DNA from: Epibacterium sp. Ofav1-8
GTDB lineage: Bacteria; Pseudomonadota; Alphaproteobacteria; Rhodobacterales; Rhodobacteraceae
Direction: 5' to 3'
Length of the DNA stretch: 64,000 bases
Assembly (NCBI RefSeq): GCF_022348185.1
Contig: NZ_JAKRFD010000001.1
Location: 62,001 to 126,000 of the forward strand
The notes under the pieces are model-generated. The model worked only from the letters and a program-made list of their open reading frames with translations. It was not told the origin of the DNA and made no database searches. Both the position numbers and the translations under genes were made by a program. Below are positions 41,219 to 49,337 of the stretch, piece after piece (the stretch's first letter is position 1; every line of letters starts with the position of its first letter).

Positions 41219-42049
41219 ATGCAGCAGTTGAAGCGGAAACAGCAGGTCTCTGACGTGGCGCACGCCACCGGTTTCACCCCTTCACAGGCCATGGCGTCCA
41301 CGTCGGCGACACCGCTGAAGCCGGCGCAAACCAGAATTGAAACGGTGTCATCGTCGGGCAACGTCAAGGTTGCACTCAAGCGCAAGCCAGCCGGCGGCGC
41401 CACGGCCCCCACCACAGCAGCATCGCCGGCCAACGCAGGGCAGGGGGCACCCGCAGGCCCGCAGTCCGCGTCCGAGCCCGTCGCCCCGGTCTTTTCGGAT
41501 CCGGAGGCCTATGCAACGGGGCGCAGCAGGATGCCGCTCCTGATGGCGCTGGGCGCGGCAAGCCTGCTGGCGCTGGGACTGGTCTCGTTCACGCTCTTTA
41601 CGGGCAACGATCAGGCGCATGCCGATGTGGCGGCTGCCACGGACGCGCCCGACGGCCAGCCCCGGCCTGCGGCCGCGGCAGGGCACGGCGGGGCGCAAAG
41701 TGCTGCGGACCCAGGGGCATCTTCCGCCCTGGCCGCCGCAGGCAGCACCGCCGCCGGTGAGGACCTGATCGCCAAGATGACCCAAGGCACATTGGCCGCG
41801 CTGCGCAGTGGTGCAGCCAGCCCCGCCACCGCGCCGGCTGCCCCGGCGACGGCCGCGGAAACCGCCTCTGTTTCGGCCCTCTATCAGATGGTGATGACCG
41901 CCCATGCGCAGGGGCAATCAGAGGCCTATATCGACCAATTGCTGAACGATGCGCATGCACGCCAGCAGATCACCGTCCCAGAGGGGCTGATCGGGGCCGA
42001 CGGGCGCGTCGACACGTCGACCATCCTCAGCCTGCTGATCCAGAAATAG
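41219..42049 (+). CDS. Single-pass proline/alanine-rich membrane protein, unknown function
   Basis: A 276-residue product I do not recognise. Residues 1-104 are basic and low in complexity (Ala, Pro, Gln, Lys; for example VKVALKRKPAGG) and would be cytoplasmic. One TM helix runs about 105-127 (MPLLMALGAASLLALGLVSF). The periplasmic part is Ala/Gly/Pro-rich, then ends in a compact conserved-looking domain (about 218-276: SALYQMVMTAHAQGQSEAYIDQLLNDA...LIGADGRVDTSTILSLLIQK). The start is ATG 41219 behind GGGGG; a GTG at 41213 is possible. It heads the same strand as two LysM/solute-binding genes, 106 bases upstream of the first. Confidence 0.72.
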   Translation: MQQLKRKQQVSDVAHATGFTPSQAMASTSATPLKPAQTRIETVSSSGNVKVALKRKPAGGATAPTTAASPANAGQGAPAGPQSASEPVAPVFSDPEAYATGRSRMPLLMALGAASLLALGLVSFTLFTGNDQAHADVAAATDAPDGQPRPAAAAGHGGAQSAADPGASSALAAAGSTAAGEDLIAKMTQGTLAALRSGAASPATAPAAPATAAETASVSALYQMVMTAHAQGQSEAYIDQLLNDAHARQQITVPEGLIGADGRVDTSTILSLLIQK

Positions 42050-42078
42050 ATGCCGATAACGGCACGGTCCTGACAACG

Positions 42079-42101
42079 CGCGCGCCCCGACCGGGCGCGC
42101 G
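42079..42101 (+). terminator. GC hairpin between the membrane protein and LysM gene 1
   Basis: Perfect 9-bp stem CGCGCGCCC / GGGCGCGCG with a 5-base loop. No T-tract; could be an attenuator or an mRNA-stabilising element. Confidence 0.45.
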
Positions 42102-42154
42102 GACGAACGACACCTACCTTCAACACAAAAACAAATGATCCTTCGGGGGGATAC

Positions 42155-43234
42155 ATGAAAGCACTGATCGCAGCCGCCGCGCTGGGGCTGGCCTCTGTTC
42201 TTGGGCATGGGGCCGCAGCCGAAACCTGTGGTGGCGTCTACACCGTACAGCCGGGCGACAGCCTCTCGGTGATCGCCGACAAGCTCTACAAGAACGCCGG
42301 CATGTGGAGCATCATCCACAATCGCAACATCGACGCCATCGGCCCGAAACCCAGCGCGATCCGCGTCGGGATGAAGCTGGATCTGGCCTGCGTCAATGGT
42401 CTGCCGCTGGGGCTGGCCGGGGGGCGCGCGTTGCAGGATGCGACGCCGGTGGCCGCACAGCCGATCCGGATCGAGGCGGGCAATGCCGCGGTGCGCCACA
42501 AGATCAACCTGCTCACCGGGGATGATTTCGAACCCTTCACCGGCAAGGAACTGCACAACGGCGGTCTGCTCACCGATCTGGTCAATGCGGCGATGACCGA
42601 GGCCAACCCGGAGCGTGGCTTTGCCATCCACTGGGTGGATCACTGGGCGGCGCATTTTGATCCGCTGCTGTCCAATGCGCTGCTGGATGTGGGCTTTCCC
42701 TGGTACAAGCCCAACTGCACCGAGCTGCCCGACAACTACCGCTGCAAGAACCTGCTGTTCTCCGACCCGCTGTTTGAGACCCTGACGCTGATGTTTGCCG
42801 ATGCCAGCCGTCCGGTGAGCTTTGCATCCGATGAGGATCTGTTCGGCAAGTCGATCTGCCGCCCCAAGGGATATGACACCTCGATCTTCAACGAGAACGG
42901 GCGCAACTGGTTGCGCGAGGAGAAGATCACCCTGGTTGTGGCGGCAACGCCCGGAGATTGCTTTGATCTGGTGCTCGAAGGCGGCGCCGACGGTGTTGTG
43001 CTGAATGAATTCACCGGCCGGGACAAGATGAAGGAAATGGGGATCGCCGACCGCATCCAGGTGGTGCCGGAGCCGATCTCGATCCAGTCTCACCATGTGG
43101 TCGTGCATAAATCCCACCCCGAGGCGCAGGAGCTGCTGGCCATCGTCAACGACGGTCTGCGCGGCATCCGCGAGGATGGCTCCTATCAGAAGATCGTCGA
43201 AGATCACCTGGCCCGCGTCTGGGCCGGGTTCTGA
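42155..43234 (+). CDS. Secreted LysM-solute-binding-domain fusion protein 1
   Basis: A 359-residue protein with signal peptide (about 1-22). Residues about 29-76 are a LysM domain (GVYTVQPGDSLSVIADKLYKN...AIRVGMKLDLAC), which binds peptidoglycan glycans. After a linker comes a family 3 solute-binding domain (about 110-359) starting NLLTGDDFEPFTGKELHNGG and including LLDVGFPWYKPNC and RPKGYDTSIF. Paired Cys (CTELPDNYRCK, GDCFDLV) suggest disulfides. No ABC permease or ATPase accompanies it, so it is more likely a wall-attached sensor or scavenger than a transporter subunit. The next gene is a paralogue. Function is unknown. Confidence 0.82.
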   Translation: MKALIAAAALGLASVLGHGAAAETCGGVYTVQPGDSLSVIADKLYKNAGMWSIIHNRNIDAIGPKPSAIRVGMKLDLACVNGLPLGLAGGRALQDATPVAAQPIRIEAGNAAVRHKINLLTGDDFEPFTGKELHNGGLLTDLVNAAMTEANPERGFAIHWVDHWAAHFDPLLSNALLDVGFPWYKPNCTELPDNYRCKNLLFSDPLFETLTLMFADASRPVSFASDEDLFGKSICRPKGYDTSIFNENGRNWLREEKITLVVAATPGDCFDLVLEGGADGVVLNEFTGRDKMKEMGIADRIQVVPEPISIQSHHVVVHKSHPEAQELLAIVNDGLRGIREDGSYQKIVEDHLARVWAGF

Positions 43235-43247
43235 TCGGGGGATGGTG

Positions 43248-44273
43248 ATGCAACGCATTCTGATACCGCTGCTTTGGCGGCTGGCGCTGCTGTGCGGCCT
43301 GGCCCCCTCTGCCGCGCTGGCGATCTGCGATGTCGAATATGTGGTCCAGCCGGGCGACAACCTCTTTACCATCGCCGAGGCGCATTACGGTGATCGCAAC
43401 CGCTGGACGCTGATCTACTACCGCAACCAGGGCGAATTGGTGGGGCCGTCGACGGTGCCCGGGCGCACGCTCCATATCCCCTGTCCGCCGGATGCGGTGG
43501 AGGCGGACGCCACGCCGCTGCGCAAACCCACCGCAGAGCTGAACCTGCTGACCGGGGGCAACTACGCGCCCTTCACCGATCAGAGCCTGCCGGGGCAGGG
43601 GATGATCACCGAACTGGTCAATGCCGCGCTGGAACTGGCGCCCTCGCCGGTGCCCTATGCGGTGACCTGGGAGAACGACTGGAGCCAGCATCTGTTTCCG
43701 ATGCTGGACGGCAAGGAATTCGACATGGGCTTCCCCTGGGTGAAGCCGGATTGCGAGGCCACGCCCGACAACGAGCGCTGTGCCAGGTTCCACTTCTCCG
43801 ATCCGCTTGTGGTGGTGCCGATCATGCTGTTTGCGCGCACCGGCGGCGATATGGTCTATGCCAGTGATGCCGATGTGCTGGGCAAGACGCTCTGCCGGCC
43901 CAAAGGGTTCTACACCTTTGACCTCGACCGCGCGGATCGCCGCTGGCTCAGCGAGGAAAAGATCACCCTGTTGCAGCCGGACACGCCCGGAGACTGCATG
44001 CGCATGGTGGCCGAGGGCCGCGTGGATGCGGCGGCGATGAACCTCTTTGTCGGCGCAGAGGCGGTGGTGGCCGAGGGGCTGCGCGGCACGGTGGAGCCGC
44101 TTGAGAAGCAGCTGTCGGAAACCGGCATGCATGTGGTGATCTCAAAGACCCACTGGCGCGGCACGTCGCATCTCTATCGGGTCAACGCGGGGCTGCGCAA
44201 ACTGCGCGAGAGCGGCCGCTTTGACGAGATCATGAGCCGCCACCTGGAGCTGTTCTGGGCCAAGCTGCAATAA
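43248..44273 (+). CDS. Secreted LysM-solute-binding-domain fusion protein 2
   Basis: A 341-residue paralogue of the preceding gene. Signal peptide about 1-24, LysM about residues 30-75 (EYVVQPGDNLFTIAEAHYGDRNRWTLIYYRN), then the solute-binding domain opening NLLTGGNYAPFTDQSLPGQG and containing FDMGFPWVKPDCEATPDNERC, which lines up with copy 1 (LLDVGFPWYKPNC...PDNYRC). I start it at ATG 43248 because GGGGGA lies at the right distance; ATG 43242 is too close to that site. It begins 13 bases after copy 1 and ends at a strong bidirectional hairpin, so it closes the trio. Confidence 0.8.
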   Translation: MQRILIPLLWRLALLCGLAPSAALAICDVEYVVQPGDNLFTIAEAHYGDRNRWTLIYYRNQGELVGPSTVPGRTLHIPCPPDAVEADATPLRKPTAELNLLTGGNYAPFTDQSLPGQGMITELVNAALELAPSPVPYAVTWENDWSQHLFPMLDGKEFDMGFPWVKPDCEATPDNERCARFHFSDPLVVVPIMLFARTGGDMVYASDADVLGKTLCRPKGFYTFDLDRADRRWLSEEKITLLQPDTPGDCMRMVAEGRVDAAAMNLFVGAEAVVAEGLRGTVEPLEKQLSETGMHVVISKTHWRGTSHLYRVNAGLRKLRESGRFDEIMSRHLELFWAKLQ

Positions 44274-44281
44274 ATAGCACA

Positions 44282-44313
44282 GCGCCGCCCGCCGAGGTGA
44301 CGGCGGGCGGCGC
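44282..44313. terminator. Strong bidirectional hairpin between LysM gene 2 and the inositol isomerase gene
   Basis: Perfect 13-bp stem GCGCCGCCCGCCG / CGGCGGGCGGCGC with a 6-base loop between convergent genes. There is no clear T-tract on either side. Confidence 0.7.
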
Positions 44314-44325
44314 AATGTGATGGGG

Positions 44326-45105
44326 TCAGGCGGCGACGGTAAAGGCCGCGCGAAACGCATCCAGCGCCGCAAGCTCATCGCCCGCGGCAAAGGCCTCCAT
44401 TGCCACCGGACCGTCATAGCCCATGCGCTGCAAGGCGCGCGCAACCCCGGCGTAGTTGATCTCACCCGTGCCCGGCTCGCACCGCCCCGGCACATCGGCG
44501 ACCTGAATCTCTCCGATCCACGGCAGGCAGGCCTGACACAACTCGATCAGGTTCCCCTCGCCAATCTGCGCATGATAAAGGTCGAGGTTCAGCCGCAACT
44601 GAGGCCGGTTCACCGCCGAGACCAAGGCCAGCGTCTCTTCGGCCCGTGCAAAGGGCACGCCCGCGTGGTCCACCGGCAGGTTCAGGTTCTCCAGCGTGAA
44701 CTGCACGTCCAGCTCTTCGGCCAGATCACAGATCCGGTGCAGCGTGTCGATGGCCTTGACCCATTTCAGCGGCGTGGCCACTTCGGCCAGCTTTGGCCGT
44801 CCGCCCTCACCCAGCCCGGTGCCATGCAGGTTCAGCCGCGCCACGCCCAGCCGCTTGCCCACCAGCGCCGTTTCCCGCGCCGAGGCCAGCAGCATATCCG
44901 CGCCCGCATCATCCGACAGCCGCCCCTCAAGGTAGCCATTCATGATCGAGAACACCGCGCCAGAGGCCTCGAGCTTGTTCAGATCATGGTCAGGCCAGTT
45001 CCACAGCCCAACCTGAAACCCCATCTCGTGCAGCTGCGCGCAGCGCCAATCGATCGGTTTGTCCTGCCAGAGCATCTCGGCGCAGGCGGCAAGAGTAAAC
45101 GCCAT
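44326..45105 (-). CDS. Hydroxypyruvate isomerase/inosose isomerase-like TIM barrel
   Basis: A 259-residue AP-endonuclease-2-type TIM barrel. Metal and catalytic residues of the family are suggested by VQFTLENLN, LRLNLDLYHAQIGEGNL, GEIQVADVPGRCEPGTGEINY and GPVAMEAF. This pattern resembles hydroxypyruvate isomerase Hyi and IolI-type inosose isomerases. It is the third gene of a minus-strand unit led by two inositol-type dehydrogenases, 3 bases after iolG, so an isomerase step in inositol stereoisomer use is more likely than a role in glyoxylate metabolism. Confidence 0.82.
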   Translation of the reverse strand: MAFTLAACAEMLWQDKPIDWRCAQLHEMGFQVGLWNWPDHDLNKLEASGAVFSIMNGYLEGRLSDDAGADMLLASARETALVGKRLGVARLNLHGTGLGEGGRPKLAEVATPLKWVKAIDTLHRICDLAEELDVQFTLENLNLPVDHAGVPFARAEETLALVSAVNRPQLRLNLDLYHAQIGEGNLIELCQACLPWIGEIQVADVPGRCEPGTGEINYAGVARALQRMGYDGPVAMEAFAAGDELAALDAFRAAFTVAA

Positions 45106-45108
45106 GGA

Positions 45109-46110
45109 TCAGCCCCCGATCAGATCCGAGGTGATCGCCACCGGACGCCCCTCGGCCAGCGAACGGTTCGCAGCTTCAGCCAGAGCCAGCGCATTGACGC
45201 CGTCCTGTATCGATGCGGGCACCGGCGCGCCCGCAACCACCGCATCGACAAAGGCCGACCACTCGATCGCATAGGCGCGCATGTAGCGTTCAAGAAAGAA
45301 ATAGACGGGCTTGGCCGACTGCACCCCGGCGGTGGTCGATTTCACCACGGTGTTTTCAACCTCATTCTCGGCCGCCAGCGTGCCCTCGGAGCCCAGGACC
45401 TCCACCCGCTGGTCATAGCCATAGGGCGCGCGGCGCGAGTTGCGGATGGTGGCGATGCGCCCGTCCGCATAGGTCAGCACCACAACGGCGGTGTCGACAT
45501 CGCCTGCCGCGCCGATCTCCGGATCGACAAGGCACGACCCATGCGCCATCACGCTCACCGGCATCCCAAACAGGAATGAACACATGTCGAAATCATGGAT
45601 CATCATGTCCCGGTACAGGCCGCCAGAGACCTTGATATAGCTCACCGGCGGCGGCGCGGGGTCATAGGAGGTCACCGCCAGCATCTCGCCCTTGCCGACC
45701 TCGCCCGCGTCCAGCGCCGCCTTGACGGCGGCAAAGTTCGGGTCAAAGCGGCGGTTGAAGCCCATCATCATCGGCTTGTCGTGGCTGGCGGCAATCTGGC
45801 GGACCTGAAGCGCGCGCTCCAGCGACAGATCAATGGGCTTTTCGCAAAAGATCGCTTTGCCCGCCTTCACGCCCGCCTCGATCAGGTCGGAATGCGTGTT
45901 GGTCGAGGAGGCAATCAGGATCGCGTCAATGCTTGTATCGGCAAAGATCTCTTCCGGTGTGCGCACCGCAATGCCATGCTCCTGTGCAAGCGCCTCGGCG
46001 GCCTCGGTCATGACGTCAGTGACCGCAACCAGTTCTGAGCGCGGATCCATCTTGATCGAGGCGGCATGGACCTTGCCGATGCGGCCCGCGCCAAACAATG
46101 CGACTTTCAT
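45109..46110 (-). CDS. iolG: Inositol 2-dehydrogenase (Gfo/Idh/MocA family)
   Basis: Oxidises myo-inositol to scyllo-inosose with NAD. The 333-residue enzyme begins MKVALFGAGRIGKVHAASI (Rossmann GxGxxG), has the signature CEKPIDLSLERAL (Glu-Lys-Pro, about residue 92), and the catalytic triad region GGLYRDMMIHDFDMCSFLFG with Asp and His of the IolG type. It lies between the second dehydrogenase and the isomerase gene on the minus strand, divergent from rpiR and the inositol importer. Best member of the pair for the first step of the pathway. Confidence 0.9.
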   Translation of the reverse strand: MKVALFGAGRIGKVHAASIKMDPRSELVAVTDVMTEAAEALAQEHGIAVRTPEEIFADTSIDAILIASSTNTHSDLIEAGVKAGKAIFCEKPIDLSLERALQVRQIAASHDKPMMMGFNRRFDPNFAAVKAALDAGEVGKGEMLAVTSYDPAPPPVSYIKVSGGLYRDMMIHDFDMCSFLFGMPVSVMAHGSCLVDPEIGAAGDVDTAVVVLTYADGRIATIRNSRRAPYGYDQRVEVLGSEGTLAAENEVENTVVKSTTAGVQSAKPVYFFLERYMRAYAIEWSAFVDAVVAGAPVPASIQDGVNALALAEAANRSLAEGRPVAITSDLIGG

Positions 46111-46134
46111 AGGCGTATTCCTTTTGTGCTGGCG

Positions 46135-47250
46135 TCACAGGGTGACGCGGCGGCCCTCACGAGCCGAAGTGTCGATAGCGTGAATGACGCGCTCAAACTC
46201 CAGCGCGTCGGTGAAATTGGGAAAGCTCTCCTCGCCCGCCGCAATGGCACGCAGGAACCCCGCGACCTCGATGGTTTTCAAATCGCCAAAGCCCAGCTGA
46301 TGCCCCGGTGCCGGGCAGAACGCCCCATAGGGTGCATGCTCCGGCCCCGTCAGAATGGTGCGGAACCCTTGCTGCGCGCGCGGGCCTTCGTTGACGTAGA
46401 GATTCAGTTCATTCAGCCGCTCTTGACTGAAGGTAATCATACCCTTGGTGCCATGTACCTCCCAGTCGAGCTTGTTCTTGCGTCCCCAGGCCGAACGCGA
46501 GGTGCACAGCGTGCCCTGCGCCCCGTTGCGATAGCGGATGATGGCCGAGGCGGTGTCCTCGTTCTCCACCGCCGCGCGGCCGCTTCCATCGGGCAGGGGG
46601 CGGGTTTCATGGATGATCTGTGTATCGGCAATCAGGCTCTCGATCTCGCCCATCAGCACATGCGACATGGACACAAGATGACAGCCCAGATCGCCCAGCG
46701 TACCAAGCCCCGCATCCGCGCGGGTGGCGCGCCAGGTCCACGGCAGGTCCGGGTCGGCCTGATAATCCTCGTCCACCCAGCCGCGGAAATGCACGGGCTT
46801 TCCGATCACCCCTTCGGCGATCAATGCGCGGGCATGGGTGACGGCGGGATTGTGGATGTAGTTATACCCCACCTTTGTGCGCACCCCAGCGGCGCGCGCC
46901 GCGGCTTCCATCTCCTGTGCATCCTCCAGCGTCAGCGCCAGTGGCTTTTCGCAATGCACATGTTTTCCGGCTGCAATCGCCGCCAGCGCCATCTCCTTAT
47001 GCAGCGCATTGGGTGTGGTGATGGAGACAATATCGACCTCCGGACTGGCGATCAGGGCGCGCCAATCATCGGTGGCGGCGGCAAACCCGAACTGAGCCGC
47101 CAGGTCGCGCGCCTTCTGCGCAGGCGTGTCGCACAATTGCGCCAGACGCACCGGCGCCAGATCCCCAAATACCGCCGCGGCAGAGCCATAGGCCAGCGCA
47201 TGCGCCTTGCCCATGAAGCCGGTTCCGATCAAACCAAGACCTAGAGTCAC
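46135..47250 (-). CDS. Second Gfo/Idh/MocA-family dehydrogenase (inositol-stereoisomer type)
   Basis: A 371-residue oxidoreductase. Residues 1-20 hold a Rossmann fold (GLIGTGFMGKAHALAYG), CEKPLALTLEDAQEMEAAARA is the Glu-Lys-Pro signature, and GLGTLGDLGCHLVSMSHVL carries the conserved His/Asp pocket of the family. It is longer than IolG (333), in the range of enzymes acting on scyllo-inositol or on other inositol isomers or derivatives. First gene of the minus-strand unit; its promoter region holds a GGAA-N6-TTCC operator shared with rpiR. Confidence 0.87.
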   Translation of the reverse strand: MTLGLGLIGTGFMGKAHALAYGSAAAVFGDLAPVRLAQLCDTPAQKARDLAAQFGFAAATDDWRALIASPEVDIVSITTPNALHKEMALAAIAAGKHVHCEKPLALTLEDAQEMEAAARAAGVRTKVGYNYIHNPAVTHARALIAEGVIGKPVHFRGWVDEDYQADPDLPWTWRATRADAGLGTLGDLGCHLVSMSHVLMGEIESLIADTQIIHETRPLPDGSGRAAVENEDTASAIIRYRNGAQGTLCTSRSAWGRKNKLDWEVHGTKGMITFSQERLNELNLYVNEGPRAQQGFRTILTGPEHAPYGAFCPAPGHQLGFGDLKTIEVAGFLRAIAAGEESFPNFTDALEFERVIHAIDTSAREGRRVTL

Positions 47251-47265
47251 AAAAACCTCCCTTAT

Positions 47266-47279
47266 GGAATTTTCATTCC
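47266..47279. promoter_or_regulatory. IolR/RpiR-type operator between divergent inositol units
   Basis: GGAA-TTTTCA-TTCC, an exact match to the GGAA-N6-TTCC motif reported for the RpiR-family repressor IolR of Sinorhizobium meliloti inositol genes. It sits 16 bases upstream of the minus-strand dehydrogenase and 52 upstream of rpiR, so it can control both. Confidence 0.75.
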
Positions 47280-47330
47280 AATTTCGGTGATGAGCGATTA
47301 CAGTGACCCTGTCAAGAGAGAGGACATTGA

Positions 47331-48161
47331 ATGCGCGAGAACGAAGCTGTCGCCACGCCGCCCGCCAATATCAGCGAAACCATCGAGCGGCTGGACCGGA
47401 TGATGGATGAGCTGCCGAAACGGTTGAAGCAATGCGCGTCGTTCACCCGTCGACATCTGCATCTTGTGGCGGTCTCCACCGTCTCTGACATGGCGGAGGC
47501 ATCGGGCGTCGCGCCCTCTGCCTATATCCGGTTCTGCCAGGCCATCGGCTTTAGCGGCTATTCCGAGATGCAGGGGCTGTTTCGGGTGCAGTACACGTCC
47601 TTTCGTCCCGACTATGAACAGCGTCTCGCTCAGGTGCGCCCCGACGTGGCGCAGGGCAGTGGGCAGCTGTTGGGCGAATTTGCTGAGGCGGGGCATAAGT
47701 CATTGCTGTCTCTCGGCAATTCCGTTGCCAATGAGGGGCTTAACAGTGTTGCGGGTGGGTTGGCCAAGGGGCGAATTTTGCATCTTCTGGGCATGCGGCG
47801 CGCCTTTGCCGTGGTCAGCAATATGTCCTATCTGCTGGGCAAGATGGATGTGCCTGCCTTGTTGCATTCCGATGTTGGTCAGCTCGACAATACCCCTCTG
47901 ATGACGCCCGATGATGCGCTGTTTGCGGTGACCTTTGCGCCCTTCTCCGAGGATGTGATCCAACAGGCCAGAGAGGCCGCCGAGCGTGGCGTACCGGTCT
48001 ACGGGCTGAGCGACTCCGAGAAATGCCCGCTGTTCGAATTCGCCCGCGAGGTGCTCATCGTGCACGAACACGAGGTGGCGGGGTTCCGGGCGCTCAATGC
48101 CTCCATCTCGCTGACCACGACGCTTGCGGTTCTGGTCGGATCGCAGCGACACGAAACTTGA
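47331..48161 (+). CDS. iolR: RpiR-family regulator of inositol catabolism (IolR-like)
   Basis: A 276-residue regulator with an N-terminal HTH_6 domain (about 25-85; LHLVAVSTVSDMAEASGVAPSAYIRFCQAIGFSGYSEMQ) and a C-terminal SIS sugar-phosphate-binding domain (about 125-265; RILHLLGMRRAFAVVSNMSYLL). It lies between the divergent dehydrogenase operon and the importer/iol operon, with a GGAA-N6-TTCC palindrome on each side. In S. meliloti IolR of this family represses iol genes until a late intermediate accumulates; the same is inferred here. Confidence 0.9.
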   Translation: MRENEAVATPPANISETIERLDRMMDELPKRLKQCASFTRRHLHLVAVSTVSDMAEASGVAPSAYIRFCQAIGFSGYSEMQGLFRVQYTSFRPDYEQRLAQVRPDVAQGSGQLLGEFAEAGHKSLLSLGNSVANEGLNSVAGGLAKGRILHLLGMRRAFAVVSNMSYLLGKMDVPALLHSDVGQLDNTPLMTPDDALFAVTFAPFSEDVIQQAREAAERGVPVYGLSDSEKCPLFEFAREVLIVHEHEVAGFRALNASISLTTTLAVLVGSQRHET

Positions 48162-48178
48162 CAGGTCTGCCTCAAAAC

Positions 48179-48192
48179 GGAATAAATGTTCC
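48179..48192. promoter_or_regulatory. IolR/RpiR-type operator upstream of the inositol importer operon
   Basis: GGAA-TAAATG-TTCC, a second exact GGAA-N6-TTCC match, 18 bases past the rpiR stop and about 130 bases upstream of the binding-protein gene. Confidence 0.75.
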
Positions 48193-48320
48193 ATAAACGC
48201 GATTCGACATCGTTTTGCGTTGACCGGTGGGAGGCCGGTCGCACCGAAGCCCCTCCGGCGCAACCGCGCATCGAGGGGCCTGCAATCCGGGAAACCGGGC
48301 TTTGTCTAAGGGAGGACAAA

Positions 48321-49247
48321 TTGAAAAAAATCTTGAAAACCGCAGCTGTTGTCGCCGGGATGGCCGTCGCAGCCCCCGCCATGGCGCAGGACATCATCGT
48401 CGTCGCCCACGGTCAGGCCAATGATCCGTTCTGGTCCGTGGTGAAGAACGGCGTGGAAAAGGCCGCAGCGGACTCCGGTGCCAATGTCGATTTCCGCTCG
48501 CCCGAGACCTTTGACATGGTGCAGATGAGCCAGCTGATCGACGCCGCCGTCAATCAGGAACCCGACGGGCTGGTGGTTTCCATCCCCGATGCCGACGCGC
48601 TGTCGCCCTCGATCCGCCGCGCGGTCGAGGCTGGCATCCCGGTGATCTCGATGAACTCCGGCTCTGACGTCTCCAAGGATCTCGGCGCGCTGCTGCACGT
48701 AGGTCAGGACGAATACACCGCAGGCAAGGCCGCCGGTGAAAAGCTCGCCTCCATGGGCGGCACGACCGGCATCTGCGTCAACCAGGAAGTCGGCAACGTG
48801 GCGCTCGACCTGCGCTGTCAGGGCTTTTCTGACGGGTTCGGCGGCTCTGTCGAGGTGATCCCGACCCAGAACGACCCGGCCGAAGTCGAAGCCAAGGTCA
48901 AGGCGGCGCTGGAATCCAACCCCGACATCGACACCGTGATGGGCCTTGGCGCCTCACTGGTGGGTGAGCCGGCGATCCGCGCTGTCGCTGCCGTTGGCCG
49001 CACCGGCGAAGTCAACGTCGCCACCTTCGACCTGTCGGCCAGCTTCCTTGAAAGCGTTGCCGAGGGGGAGGCCGCCTTTGCCATCGACCAGCAGCAATTC
49101 CTGCAAGGCTACCTGCCGGTGTCCTTCCTGGCGCTGAACGCAAAATTCGGCCTGATCCCCGGCGGCAACGTGCCCTCCGGCCCCAACCTGATCACTCAGG
49201 ACAAAGCTGCCCAGGTGGTCGAGCTGAGTGCTGAAGGCATCCGCTAA
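48321..49247 (+). CDS. Inositol ABC transporter periplasmic binding protein
   Basis: A 308-residue sugar-binding protein (Peripla_BP_4 fold). The start is TTG 48321, behind GGGAGG; it gives a proper signal peptide (MKKILKTAAVVAGMAVAAPAMAQ), while upstream frame codons do not. The mature protein opens IIVVAHGQANDPFWSVVKNG, typical of ribose/inositol binders, and has LVVSIPDADALSPSIRRAVEAGIPVISMNSG in the hinge. First gene of the importer/iolCDEB operon, with an operator upstream and a strong hairpin downstream that probably makes it the most abundant product. Confidence 0.9.
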   Translation: MKKILKTAAVVAGMAVAAPAMAQDIIVVAHGQANDPFWSVVKNGVEKAAADSGANVDFRSPETFDMVQMSQLIDAAVNQEPDGLVVSIPDADALSPSIRRAVEAGIPVISMNSGSDVSKDLGALLHVGQDEYTAGKAAGEKLASMGGTTGICVNQEVGNVALDLRCQGFSDGFGGSVEVIPTQNDPAEVEAKVKAALESNPDIDTVMGLGASLVGEPAIRAVAAVGRTGEVNVATFDLSASFLESVAEGEAAFAIDQQQFLQGYLPVSFLALNAKFGLIPGGNVPSGPNLITQDKAAQVVELSAEGIR

Positions 49248-49278
49248 GCCACGCACTTAAAAAGCTAAATCGCATTTG

Positions 49279-49316
49279 GGGCCGTGGTGCAAACGCCGCG
49301 CCACGGCCCTTCTTTG
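49279..49316 (+). terminator. Intercistronic hairpin after the inositol binding-protein gene
   Basis: Perfect 9-bp stem GGGCCGTGG / CCACGGCCC with a 13-base loop, then TTCTTT. A partial terminator here would explain higher binding-protein than permease expression. Confidence 0.7.
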
Positions 49317-49337
49317 TCCCCAAGGGAGGATCACGCC

